Shown: one piece after another, positions 37,801 to 52,800 of the stretch
How the letters are laid out: each line of letters starts with the position of its first letter
Numbering within the stretch: position 1 is the first letter of the stretch
Origin: Mytilus trossulus
Lineage: Eukaryota > Mollusca > Bivalvia > Mytilida > Mytilidae
DNA length: 64,000 nucleotides
Direction: 5' to 3'
Assembly: GCF_036588685.1 (NCBI RefSeq)
Contig: NC_086378.1
Location: 14,053,578-14,117,577, forward strand
Made by a program: the position numbers and the translations under genes
The notes under the pieces: model-generated
Told to the model about the DNA's origin: nothing
Database searches by the model: none
Seen by the model: only the letters and a program-made list of their open reading frames with translations

Positions 37801-40800
37801 CATTTTCTGTAGGTAACAGTACCATATGTGTTTAGTATGTGTATGTATGTTTATATATATGTGTGAGTAACAGCTGTTTAACACCTCCTACTGAAAGGCC
37901 TGGTGGACTCATTATGTGCATCTCCTGTATAAAACATTACCTTATGTGTGTATGTATGTATGTATGTGTGTGTGTGTGTGTATATATATATGTGTGACTT
38001 ACACCTGTTATACACCTCCTACTGAAAGGCCTGGTGGACTCATTATGTCCATCTCCTGTAGGTAACAGTACTATAGGTGTGTATATGTGTGTATGTGTGT
38101 TTGTATATATATATGTGTGACTTACAGCTGTTTTATACCTCCTACTGAAAGGCCTGGTGGACTCATTATGTCCATCTCCTGTAGGTAACAGTACTATAGG
38201 TGTGTATATGTGTGTATGTGTGTTTGTATATATATGTGTGACTTACAGCTGTTATACACCTCCTACTGAAAGGCCTGGTGGACTCATTATGTCCATCTCC
38301 TGTAGGTAACAGTACTATAGGTGTGTATATGTGTGTATGTGTGTTTGTATATATATGTGTGACTTACAGCTGTTTTATACCTCCTACTGAAAGGCCTGGT
38401 GGACTCATTATGTCCATCTCCTGTAGGTAACAGTACTATAGGTGTGTATATGTGTGTATGTGTGTTTGTATATATATGTGTGACTTACAGCTGTTATACA
38501 CCTCCTACTGAAAGGCCTGGTGGACTCATTATGTCCATCTCCTGTAGGTAACAGTACTATAGGTGTGTATATGTGTGTATGTGTGTTTGTATATATATGT
38601 GTGACTTACAGCTGTTTTATACCTCCTACTGAAAGGCCTGGTGGACTCATTATGTCCATCTCTTGTAGGTAACAACACATACATAAGCTGGCTTGACATC
38701 TAAATGGTCTGTATAATTGTATCAATGGCTGCTCATTGTTATCTGTAATGTTCATGGTAAAAGGTCGAGCTGGACCACAGAACTGTCTAACACAACAGTC
38801 GGTGTCTGTAAAATAAAATAATCTTTACATGTTCACCAAATATAATTGACCTGCTGCTTGTAATATATATGAGGAATAGACCAAAAGATCAAAACTAAAA
38901 GTTGTGCAATGAACCATGGTATTAGATTGAGATCTGGTGAAGCCTTAATTACCGAATTCACAAGAAACTCATATAGCAAGTCTAGTTACTGTATAGTGGC
39001 TTATTTTTGTGGGGTGTAAATTTTCGCTTATTTTCACAGATGGAACAAATTAGTTAAAATAAATTCCGTCGATTTACAAGTGCACATACAAAGGTATTAG
39101 TTGAAGTTTTGAATACACCGAAAAAATAACCGCGAAAATATTTTGTATACCTTATTCAACATGTTCAATGAAAATTGCGAAAATAACCCCCTATAGATAC
39201 AGTATTTCATTATTCATAAATGAGGAGTGAGTATTCCACTTGACAAACAATTTTTTTTTTTTCAAGCATGAAAAAACTCTGAAAATAAGGTCAAGGACAA
39301 TGGATATGACAGACAGAAACTTTGTAAATTCAGAAATATACATCTTTTTACAAATAGTTATTATCTTAGCAGCAGGATTGCAATCCCTATGTCTCATGAA
39401 ACCACAGATGAGAAAAAAAACCAAAACAATGCACCATCACATATCTTCCACAAATTTTCTCAATGTGTCTGTCAATAATGCATGTAATGCAAAACAAATA
39501 AAAAAAAAAATTAGTCAAAGATCTATCACACCACACTAATGTTTGATTCGATACTAAATTGCCTCTTCTATTTATAATAAACATAACACATATTTTATCA
39601 GAACTAGAAAATTGAAAGCAAGAATTTGCACATTTTTTTGGAAGGTACAGAAACAAATAATAATTTATTGGGTTAGCAAAGAAATGAAATGGGCATCATA
39701 CCACATCTACTTATTTCTATATTTAAAGACAAAACAAAGTTACAAATAACGTTTCAAATTGATTTCACACAGAAGGTGACAAATGAATCCCAAAAGCCTA
39801 CATAAACAAACAAATATAATGTCCAAATTATTGACCCCCTGTATACAAATATGAGGTGTGCCATTATAAACATATGTACCCAAGTAAACATGGTAATTAA
39901 TTTTTACATTAATATTTGGAAATACAGTACATTGGCACTATAGCAGATTATGGATTGTTTACTATTACATTTGTTATGATGACAATTTATATCTAATTCT
40001 ATCTTTTGTCATGGTTATCATGGTTATAGGCTGTGGTCATTTTGTAGTGGCAAAGTTGTAAATATCAAAGTGGAATTTATAGGATGTTTCAATGTAATTA
40101 ATTATGTATATTGTTATCATATGATATGCAGTGGGATTCATCATTCATGCTTTCATCCTGAATTTTGACCCTCCATACACAGTCTGTGCAAAACTGTTTT
40201 AGCCTTTAGGGTTTATCTGGCCGGAAGAGAAATCTGAACTTTTCTACTGAATATTTAACAAAAAAATCTCATAAGTTCTGTCTGACATTTTGTCGGTCAG
40301 ACAGAGTTTAGGATACACTGCCATACATTGATCTTTTTGTCAAAGAGTTCTAATGAGGTCCATAGAAGGACAACTAATGAAAAATTACTTGTCATCTCAG
40401 TAATTATTTATTACATAATTCAATATTGATATCAGCTAAACATTTCAAGTTAGAACAAATGTACCGTTGATGAACGTTACTGTTATTGGTAGTCATACAA
40501 GTTCAATGAAGTTAGTGGGTAGCAACTTCTTAAAGTATAAAACAAATCTATAGTGTTGTATAGGTTCAAATTTATAGCATAGTTGTTAAATAGGAACTAT
40601 TATTATATTACTACGATTCCAGTTATTAGACTTTCTCCCACTTACACTTTCCTCTAAGGGGACAAGTGCAAATAGTCTAAAAATATGAAAAACATGTGAA
40701 ACTACAATTCATTCAGACAAATATCTACCAAAGTCCAAATGACATGGATATGAGCAACTAATGGTCACCAACATGGCTTTAAAGTCCATTCAGACAAATA

Positions 40801-43800
40801 TCTACCAAAGTTCAAATGATATGGATATGAGCAACTAATGGTCACCATATGGCTTTAAACTCTGTTAAGACAAAGATACGAGCAACTAATGGTCACCATA
40901 TGACTTATTATGACTGTATTGACCTTTGAACTAATTACTGTTAAAGATTTATTCATTGACAAAGTATCTTTCATCTAAGTTGCTTGTACAAATGTATCTA
41001 AATATTTCACTTAAACTTTATTTAGGAATAAACAAGAATATGTCCCCAGTACACGGATGCCCCATCTACACTATCATTTTCTTTGTTCAGTGGACTGTGA
41101 AAATGCAATAAAAAATCTAATTTGGCATTAGAATTAGAAAGATCATATCATAGGGAACATGTGTACTAAGTTTCATGTTGATTGAACTTCAACTTAATCA
41201 AAAACTTCCTTGACCAAAAACTTTAACCTGAAGCAGGACAGATGGACGAACGGATGGAAGGCCACGCACAGATCCAGAAAACATAATACCCATAAATGGG
41301 TCATAAAACATTGGTTCAATAAGAGACAAAATTTGATCAATAATTGGCATTTGCCTGGTCTTCCTTATATCAAAGATGTCTGCAATAATACATTGTACAA
41401 TAACATGGAAATGAGGAATGTGTTAAAAAAAGCAAAACAACCAGACCAAAGTAGAAAACAACCAAAGGCCAGCAATAGGTCTTAAACACAGCGGGTTAAC
41501 CCTGCACCCCGATGGCCCCTAAACATAAATGTGTACTAGTTAAGTGAAATTAAATGTCAGATTAAACTTAACTCAAAAAATATAAATGAAGTTGAATTAA
41601 AAAATATACAAGATTAAAAAGGGCCAGAGCCTTCTAGCTTAGGACAGGTGCGAAAATATGGCAGGGTTAAACATGTTTCTTGAGATCTCAACCCTCTCCC
41701 TATACCTCTAGCCAACGTAGAGTAAACAAACACAAAGCAATTCATACAGTAAAACTCAGTATAAAAGAAGTCAGAGTCTGGTATGTCAGAATAGATAACA
41801 GAAAAAACTCAGCAAAATGACAATAATACAATAAATTTTTAGACATGTTACATATGACTACTACCAGTTTCTAACATGTCAATTACTCCAGACCTCTGTT
41901 TAACTGATTGAAAGATTATATAGTATTCCTCCTAATTAAAAGTGCTAATATATTCTGGAATACATAGATAAAATGTAAATATCATATACCAGTTACATAA
42001 AGCTAATGGTGACCCTGATTTGGCCCTTCCTGATTCTAAACATTGAAACCTAATTTCAAATACTGTTATAGTTGGAAGTGAGCCAGGTTTCATGTTTGCG
42101 ATGTAATATCAGTTCCTTTTATACCAGCTTTATGCAATACTGCAATTGCATTTTACTCTTAACAATGACAATTCCTTATTTTATGGGGCCATTCCAACAA
42201 TGTCCAAAAACAATATGTAACGTTGAAAATATAGTCAAAGCAGATGATTTCAAACTTCTGGTGACTACATGTACAATGTATCAGGTCAATGGCTTACCTC
42301 ACAACTTTCATTGTGTGTAATAAGAGAGATAACTCCAACTTATTTACAGAGAAAACTGCTTTTGAAGTTGTCACATCCAACCAGCAATTATATATAAAAA
42401 ATATTCTAATTTAGTCCTGAACTTCAAAGCAAAACTTAAAAACACAATAATTACAAATGAAAGTAACAACAACAAAAAACCAAGAAAAATTATAAACCCT
42501 TCGAACTATTCTGTATTCTAATTTCAAATACTGAAGTGGGCCAGGTTTCATGTTTGCCCTGAAAAATCAGGTCCTTTCATACATTGTACCATCTTTATGT
42601 AATACTGCAATTGCATTTTACTCTAACAATGACAATTCCTTATTTTTTGAAACCATTCCAAAAACAACACATTAGAAAAATATAGGAAAAGCAGATGATT
42701 TCAAACTTCTGGTGACTACATGTACAATAAATCAATGACTTAAATTGTACCTCACAACATTCATTGTGTGTAATAAGAGAGATAACTCCAACTTATTTAC
42801 AGAGAAAACTGCTTTTGAAGTTGTCACATGTATCCAACCAGCAATTATATAAAAAATACTCTAATTTAGGCCTGAACTTCAAAACAAAACTTACAAATGA
42901 AAGTAACAAAAAAAAAAATCAGCCAAGAAAAATTATAAATCCCTTCAAACTATTCTGTATTAAGCAAAAACAAAATGTGGAAATTTTATACCAGTTGAAG
43001 GAATTTATATTTCAATTGTATTAAGTCAGAGCTCCAGATAAGTTGCGTATTTGCGTGATCAAGCAATACAAATGAAAAAAAAAAACATTGCAATTGCCCA
43101 TTGCAGGGTTCAATAACCCAATTAATTCAAAGGAAAACCTAATTATATGCCAAAATCATGAGTTCTCAACCCTTTAAATGGCTATCGATAGCATTATTTA
43201 CCCTTTTCTGTTTACAGTCGTCACGTTAATCTATTTTTATAATATATTATATTTATAATTGGAAGTTTCCTTTTGCTCTAAAAATAGATCCCTGCATAAA
43301 GTAGCTGGAATGGGTCCCTGTTGGAGTTTTCAGTTGCTCAATAGATACACATGTTTTTGAAAACATTTCGATCTTCTTGGCGTTTATCCAATTAGCACTG
43401 CTCGAGATTTAACATAATATACATTGAATTAAAACGAAAGTGAATGTCCGGTAAAAATGTTCTCTGCTTCTTTTGAAAAGCTGAGGGAAAGTAATGATGA
43501 TAACAAGACTCAGCACGGGTGTGTGTGCATACCTTAACGAGAACATTGCTTATAAACACGGGGTTTCGTCAAAAACGAAATGAGTTGGAAAAAGGGAAAG
43601 GCCAAATCAATTTTGACATGATAAAGCATCAGAAACTAAAAGTTCAAATGAAAGACAACTAAACCCAGATTAATGTAAATTGAATAAAACAAAATCATTC
43701 AAGTATAATTAGGTTTATATACTATTTGTTTTCATTTTACAGTTAAATATTGAATACACACACAGGCACTGGTCTCAGAATTTATTATATAAAGGTATAA

Positions 43801-46800
43801 GACGAGTGCCTGTGAATACACATCTATTTTTGTGAAAAAATACAAAACTGGCAGAAGGTTTGAAACATGACACAAATTAAACCTACAATTGCTCGTCAGT
43901 GAACAAACCAAATAACTCTAGGCCTAACTATTGACTAAATAAAACAGCTAAACAAAGAAAGAAACATTTTTAAGATCGAAAAAATTTGGGGCTGATATAG
44001 CCTAAATGTTCAATAGATTGTGTTGAGAGAAAAACCCAATTTAATATTAACCTGAGGGGTGAATTGGAATTGACAATGCAATTAAAAAACTTTATCACCC
44101 AATTATATCAGAAAATGGTGGGTAAAAAACCCAATTTGAGAATTCTTATCTGGAGCTCTGTTAAGTCATAAATTTGCATTTCTTATTTTTTTTTCAATTA
44201 CTGATAAAATAAAACTGCAAAATTTTGCAAAGAAAAATAATTGATTTTAAGAGATTTAAAAAAAATCATGTGACAATTGTCAATGCTCAATTTTAATGTT
44301 AAAATTTTAAAAGATTTAAAATGCAGCTATTATTGACCATGTTGACGTTTTAACTAAAGTACCATGTCACTTTTGCTTTCAAGTGCCTCTCACTGGTCAA
44401 TTTCATAAAATACACACATGTATAACAAACAACATCAAACGCTTGAACAAATTAGTTGTAGCTTGAGGCATTTAAATTACATGTATAAATCAATTCTATT
44501 ATTTGAAACGGCCTAAAACTTATTCTCCATTGTAAACAGCCTTCAACACAAAGGTTTCACACATGTACATGAGAATAGGAAGTACAAATATTAGCTGGTC
44601 ACCAAATAATGCAGGCTGTCCTGTAGTGGATTTTCTCTATCAATATTAATAAAGTTAGGATTCAATTTAATGAAACACAAAAATAATCAAATCAAAATCT
44701 CAAAAAAGCTTCAGTAAACTTTAAGTATGTTTTATAGCCAGGCACATTGGATTTATACATACATTAATAAATATTTATATACATGTACATGTAGTTCATG
44801 TTAGTATTTGACAGGGAATGAAAATAAGTTATGAATTTATACAACATACATGTACCAAGTGTTCTAGCGCTAGTTCCAATAGACCTAATTTAAACAGACC
44901 TGACTGCAATCAATTTATATAAGCCTGGGCTGGTAAGGGTGTGGTTACAAGTACAGATTGTACATGACAATGTGTATGTGTGTATTTTTGACAGAACATG
45001 TTGATGTGTATGGTATGTTTGGATGTGTGTTTGGCTGTGTGTTTGGCTGTATACATGATAAATTAGTTGTGTGTTTGTTTGGCTGCATTGTCAATTTGAT
45101 GTCTGCTTGTATTAAATGTAATATGCACAACGTACCTTCCTTTGCATACATGAATTGTTGATCTTGACCGTTGCATATTCTGTATTTGTTATTTTTCTCC
45201 CATCCAATAGCAACTGAAATTAAAAGAGGTACATGTATCACTTTATCATTGAAAATAAAGGGAACTAATGTATGATGACTTGTGGCTGACCTCTCTTTAG
45301 AGCTTTATTTTCATCACATATTGTGTATCTTTAAATTTTGTGGGCAGTAAAGTGGCTTAGTGGGTGTGAATGCATATAAGACTAAGACTAAGACAGTTTC
45401 ACAAATTTGGTGTTTAAAATTTAAAAAAAAAAAATTGTTTCAAAGACAAATTTTGGAAGTACAAAATACTGCATTTATACATCCTTTAAGAAAATTTTAG
45501 ACTTTGTATGGTTTTAGAGGAGTTGCAGCTCAATAAAATCGGTCTCTTCCATTAGTAGTATTGTGCAGATATTTTATATATACATTGTATAAAATTATAT
45601 TATATATATTGAATTTATGTAAAATAATTACATTCCCTTACTAGTTAGAAAAATAAATTTGATTTCTACATAAAAAATCTATGCAGAACACAGAGGATAC
45701 ATGTATTGGAATAATCTTCATCATGGACATCCCACAAAACTATTGAAAATCAAAATTCATGTCAGTGAGATTTATACCATTAAGTCTATAGTTTTTGCCA
45801 AAGCACAAAATATGGAAAAATAAAATGCTATTTAAGGACAATACCTCATACATGTACAATGAGTTGGCTGAAATTTTTTGACCATGCATATATGTGATAT
45901 TTAAACCTATATATCAATTACAGCTTTTAACATCTATATGTAAAACATCTATCTATACATGTATTTTATCTTTAATAGGAAATTGCCAATTAGCTTACAA
46001 GTTACAAGTGCTACTTCCTTGTTATTTTACTGATAAATCAACTCATCAAATGACATTATAAAGGTGATCAAATATAATTTCACAAGTATATATTGCCTAA
46101 TACATGTAGTCCATTTGTCAATTATTGAATTGATTGTTATTACCGGTTCACACCTACAACACACAAGTTAGTCAATCAATCAATAATCATAGACTGGTTC
46201 TAAACCAGACCAAATTGTCATCAGCCCACGCAAAGCAAGATAATTTAAAAGTTGATATATCAGAATTAAAACCAATTTTTAGTGAAAAATAACTACTAAC
46301 TGTATTTATAAGATTTGAAAAACTTTAGGGACATAACTCTAAAACGATTACAAAGTGACACCACCCAAATCTAAAATTGATGTTTTTGTTGCAATAGTCA
46401 GATAGTCTTTGTGCATACTTTTCATAACATTTGATTGAGACAAACATAAGTTAGAGAATGGAAGCAATTAGATTTTTTTTAAAGAATTTTTGTTGTCGTG
46501 TTAAATATTCAATGTCAGAGAGATAACTCTTTAGAACACAAATCTAAAATCTACAAATTATACCAGCTACCAATAAATTCAGTAAATTGTATATGTCATG
46601 GAAGACTGCTAGTATGTCAGAGGGAGAGCTTCTTGTAAAACACTGAAAACTTGTGCTCCACTGACTGAGTGGTGGGTAATGTTTACAATAAATATATTTG
46701 CAAAGATAAATAAAAAAATTCAGTCATTTTTTTTTTATTTCTGCTGAAGGCAAATAAAAAAAACTTGAGTCAGAGATGTTAGGGGTTAAAGGTATACATG

Positions 46801-49800
46801 TTTACCAATAGAAATCATGTAGTGTGAATCTTGTCGTTGTAAACAACGCCATCTGAACAGGCGTTAAAAGTCACATGACCTTATCTTTTGATTGTTGCAA
46901 AAGATTGGCCAACATTTGTTGGTTAATGAAGGATACATTTAAAGTTTCTTATTTTTAAAGTTTAAACCGGTTTCAATTTGTCAATAAATACATTATACAT
47001 GTAGGTTTCTATAGAAGTTAATGGGGATTTGTTATACTTTTACCCTCATAATGATATTGAATTGAATTTTTCTTGGATGTGATCATAGATTTTTTTTTTT
47101 TTAAAACTGACACAAATTCATTGTAATATATATATACATGTTAAAAAATACAAAAGAAGTTGTAAACAATGGGTAAACATGTACAGGTCTGTCTTAATTT
47201 TAATAAAAAGGAAGAAGATGCATGCTGGGAATCCATTTGAATTTGTTTATAAACAATTGATTCTTTAATCATGTGAACCTAGTTCTTAAAAATATATGTG
47301 GAAAAGATTAATCTGATAAATTCATAGCTTTTATTTAGGCATTAGATTATATCTAGATTTCATTCAAACAAATGCAACTGAACATTAAGAAGTAAGCAAG
47401 CAAGCACTTTTCAATTGATTAATTGTAATTGATACATGTACATGATGTATAAGCTTCTAAACATGATTAAATATTTAACAACTGACTCTTTATGTCTATT
47501 TTGCTGAATGTCAGATATGGATATTCAGACATAAAAATGTATGTTCAGTTAGTATGTCAATACATTTAAAATCTTAGTATTGTGGAACTTCTCCAGGGAA
47601 ATTAATGATATATATATATTCTAAATCTCAGAAAATAAGACATCTCTTTTCAATACTTATACATTTTCAAAACTAGTGGTTATGCTGTTGTATTAAGATT
47701 CGTGATTCATCAAAGAGAAGTCAACAGAAATCTCGAATTTTACGGGTTTTTTCATAGTGGATTTTTTATTTGAGTCTACGGTAACTTCTAAAAATTCTTA
47801 ACTGGCATGACTGGTTAATCAGGCAGTTCTTCAAAAATATCAACTTCACAATATGGATGGATAAAAAGTTTTTGAAGACTGTACATTTCAATACTCCAAA
47901 GATGAAAAATGACAGAAATGTATCCACTCTTTGTGCTTTTCCACCTATTTGAGTTTTCCAAGGACACAATATACACATACAGTCTGCTCAAAAAATCAAT
48001 TATGGGACTTGCAGGCTAACAAGATCATGAAGATGATTTCTTTTTTAATCACTTACATGTATTACAATGTATATATATATGAATATAGTTTGACATGTTA
48101 AAAAATGTTAAACCACATAAATATTTCTTACAGCTACATGTACATTGTACATGTACATGTTTCAACCAATACTACATATTATACAAAGTGGATATACATG
48201 TATAAGCACAGATTGATGAAGTATGCTGACTTGTTTCTTCCTTTTTAAAATTCAATTTACATTATTTTATAATGTATTATAATATATGAATAAATCATAA
48301 ATGTAACACTGCAAGTTTAAATAGACATTAATTTTGAAGCTCATCATGCACACTATCAGACTATACCAGTAGTTAGATTGAGGTTCATCATGTTTTTTTC
48401 TCTCAAATATATGCATCTGAAAAAGTTTTAGAGCAAACATGTACATTGTAGCTGGACATAGATGAAATAAAATTTAAATGCATTCTATGTATCAGAATAT
48501 AATTTAATGTTAAATACTTAACTAGATTTTGCTATTCGGTTTTTGTTACTACCGTTACAGAAGGTGTGAAAATAAACGAAAGTCAGGGAAGTTTGTGAAA
48601 GCTCCCCTCATCATTGCTCATATAATATATTGTACATTTAGTGAGATGTATTATTTAAAATGTACAATAGATGGACAAAAGGCATCCTCCAACAATATTT
48701 AATTTAAAATTTTGTAACTGAATAGACTGTATCAAATTAAACTCATGTGTTTGTTAATTTTGCTGTCTTTTGCAGACTGGAGGAAAATGCATGCTCATGA
48801 AAATCAAAGATAGTTTTTAATTGTCTGAAACATATACTTCATATAAATTATATATACATCTAGGTCATGTCATGCATTAAAACTCTGCTAAATATATATC
48901 AGTTTGTCTGTACACATAGTTGACTTTGTGGTGTAAAACAATAAAAACTGCTAGTTTTCTCCTTTCACTTATTATTTTTCTAAGAGGGTGGTACAGGGTT
49001 AATTTCGTGCAATGTTTTCGGCCTTTTTATTTCAAGTGTTTTTAGTGTTTTCTTTCTCGTTTTCTCGTGTTTGGTTCCATGTGCATGCTTCGTATTTCCC
49101 CTTATTTATTTTCCGTGTTTCATATGGGTGCTCCTAATTTCTCGTTCTTGCCTTTTCCCTCATTTGATTAAAAAGTGAATTGGATACTATTGTATATGTA
49201 TGCTAGACATGTAATAAAGTCCATCATAATAATATTTTTTTCAAATCAGATGCAAGAAGCAGACGCTTAAAGGTAACCACAAGGTCTGTATGTCCATTAA
49301 CAATGTCTATATGGACCATAATTTGGTATTCGGCCTTTGGTTTCTTTTTGTATCCTTTTTTATAAGTTCTAAAATTTTAACTTTTATTTTGTGGGTTGTG
49401 TTGGTGTTAGAATAGTATGAATGGAACAATTGAGTTTTTCGAGAAAAAATTAATACATTTTGATTCACTGTTTACGTGACAGGAAACCAAACAGGAAACC
49501 AATCTTTATTTTCTTTATTTTGCACAATATAATTCAAAAGGCATAAATAAACACCATTACTAGTGTTACTTGCTTCATGTTAATATTTAAAATCTATTTT
49601 CAATGTTATATTAAAGTTTTTTTTAAACGTGACAGGAAACCATAAGAAACCGAAAGCATTTTTTTAGTTTTATTTTATTGCAAAATCTGCTTAAAATAAT
49701 CTGAACAGTATACTTTTTCTTAATATCCATCTTAAATGTAAAAGTATTATAAAACTCCTAAATATGTGCTTGTTTTAAAAACAATTAGTACAATTTATTC

Positions 49801-52800
49801 AGAAATTTCCATATTTTCTTCATTGATACAGGATACCATAATCGTTGTATCTTGATATTTTGGCCAAAAAAATATATTTATATTTGGTTTTGAAATTAGT
49901 TATATAAAATTTATTCCAAATCATTGGCAATGTAAAATTCTTTAAATCCAGTAAAGAAAAAAACTTTTAACTTGGAATTAAAATCTTTAAAATAGGCACC
50001 ATGTGATATTTGTGACCTGTACACCATCTACATGGTTTCCACATTTTAACCTACTTTAGTGGGCTAAAATCAATAAAGTACTTCCTTTCAAGTCAGGGGT
50101 GTGGAAATGCTATGCCCGACTCGCCTGACTCGTACATTTGAACAACCGGACAAGTAATTATTTTTGTCTCGGTTGCCCGTGGACAAGTTAAAAAATATAC
50201 AAGACAATGTTCAAATCCAACAAAAATATAGAATTAATTCCAAAACGTATAAAGATGTTTTAATTGATGTAAAAGAAACCAATGGTCAGCGAGGAAAAAC
50301 ATCAATGTTCATGATGATAAATATTATATAATACCAGAATTAGATCGATTACGAAAATAGATAAAAAATAAGTATGCGAACCCGAGTCGCGTAACATTGT
50401 ATTGGCATTGTCTGTTGACCAGGGATCGTCGATAAGGTTTTATCCATTATTCACCGGAAGTACCATTTCTTTAGATTTTGTATCGAGATTCAGATTGATA
50501 AATATTTAATTAAACACCGGTCAAGCACTAGACTTAAGGTGGCACGGTAGTATTTCCTGGCCCATAAGGGATAATGATAGCCTTTTTAGAATTTTCACCA
50601 CTTTCTAACACTGCAAAAAATTCTACATTCACAGTTAACTAAAGTACTTTCATTTTACCATTTAGAAATGAATTGGAATATGTATCATGACCGTTTACTT
50701 TTTTTGCTATTTTTAAAATCCTAAGGCCACTGGTACTTTTAGGTCTTTTATGGTGCAGTGAATGCAAAATTAAAAAAAATTCTCAAAAATTCATTTTCAT
50801 CTGTATGTAAAATTATTTCATATTTTTCTACACCTGATTCATCACTCAGTTTGGGAAAGTATGTTCAGTGGATACTGTATTTTTTGTCCAATCACACTGT
50901 TTAGATACATTTCCTAAGTAGGGTACACAAAAGAGCAACCTAAATTCTGAAAATCAAATACTGTCGTGCCACCAAAAAGAGTTATGAGTCGAGTAGAAAA
51001 CCTAAAACGCAAATGGAGACGGACACGAATTATTTTTAAAAACTTTAAAAAGATACGGAAGCGAGAATTTCAGACATCTTGTAAATTCGGAAAATAAATT
51101 ATTTTTTGTCTCATCTATAGAAGAAAGGTCAACATTATTTGATGTCAAAGTGGTTAATAGAAGGGACAATTGAATTGCCCATCATGATAATTATCAAGAA
51201 GAAAAAAAACCCAAGTGTGTCAGTGTTAAGAGAAACATCAAAAATCAATAGTTAATCTATTATTTAGTTTCCATTGCTTCACTCACTGTCCTCTTAATTT
51301 AGTATTTGTACCTAATGGCTACAATTTTTATACAAAAACTGATGCAAAATCGTCCTCGGCATGTTATCTGATTGGTTGGTTTGCTGTTAGGTTTCTGTCC
51401 CATTGATGTTAACCCATTTCCTAAGTTTCCTAAATTTTTACACAATATAAACAAATGAGTTTCATTTGTTTGTGATGCAAAAAAGTGCTTAGAATCATAT
51501 ATTAGCTAACAATGATATACTTCAATATCTATTGGGACAATCAGGGCAAGTAACTTTTTTTTCGGACAAGTAAAATTTACAGTTTTACTTGCCCAGGGAC
51601 AAGTGCCCACAACAAATATTCCCACACCCCTGCAAGTCATGCCTGGTAAAAGTTTACTTTTCCTTTGACAAGTTTATTGCGTTTCTGAAAAGTGTTTGCA
51701 GAACATGAATAAAAAAATTTAATTAAAAATTGTGACAAAGTTACCAACTTTGTACATTCCAAGTGTAACGGTATATTAACATGCATTTTTCATTTAATTA
51801 TCTTTATTCACCTAAAATATCCACCTAAAATATCCAGTAATATTTACTGCTGAAGAAAAAAATCAATCCAACGAACATCATAAGAAGATGATAAGAGACG
51901 TAATTTCGATTGAATTTTCCAAGGACCCTTTACATTGTTATTGGGAAACGTACATGTAGTGTGTTTAAACGTCGGTCAAATCTGAAATCGATTTTGTCAA
52001 GTCATTGGGCATTTATTTTCACACAAGATCGTATGTAACATTATGCACATAGGAAAAATAATAGACCCCTGGCGCAATCTCTTTGAAAATTATATTTTCC
52101 TTTTTTAAACAAGTCGAAACAAGTCTACAGATTATGTTTGCTAACATCCCGTTGGAAACAAAAACAATGTTTAGAACTAGTATATAGTATGTCCCACTGT
52201 AATGGCGTGATCACATGTTAGTCACATGTTTCACGTATGATCGGAAATGATTAGAACTTAAGGACAAAAACAAGTTTAATAAATAACTGGACTTCTGTTT
52301 CGTGTGAAATGTAACGCATAACGATAACGTCATTTTCTTACTTAATTATTACGAAGATCAAAACAAGAATGTAAATCATCTCTGCAGATTACATCATCTA
52401 AAATTTGCGTTACGAAATCGGACACAAAAGTCACGCCACTGTTCTTACATCTGCTACATAAATACCTATAGTTCTCTGCATTTTCTTCTGAATATTCTTA
52501 TTGGTCGATGTTCTTTGTTATTTGAAAGCAAAAGTTACGAATTTGCCGGTGACGATTATCTATAAATCAGTCAGCGTTATGCTCTTCGGAAGCAAAAAGT
52601 AACGCGAGAAACGACACAAAAATACGGTTGTAGAATCTTTGAAATTTGTTTATTTCAATTTTTTTTCTAGGGAAGAGTAGCATACACTTGTATGTTGATA
52701 AAAATAATGGCATCTTTAGATGTAGTTACAACTTTTCTTACAGTAATTCACAATTTTATCACTTTTCTATAGTTTATATAGGAATGAGCCCAATAGCAAA

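Noticed and set aside
44945..45241. 98-codon minus-strand ORF as its own gene
   Set aside because: Its real coding part is scramblase exon 2 (45136-45213); the rest is TG-rich intron.
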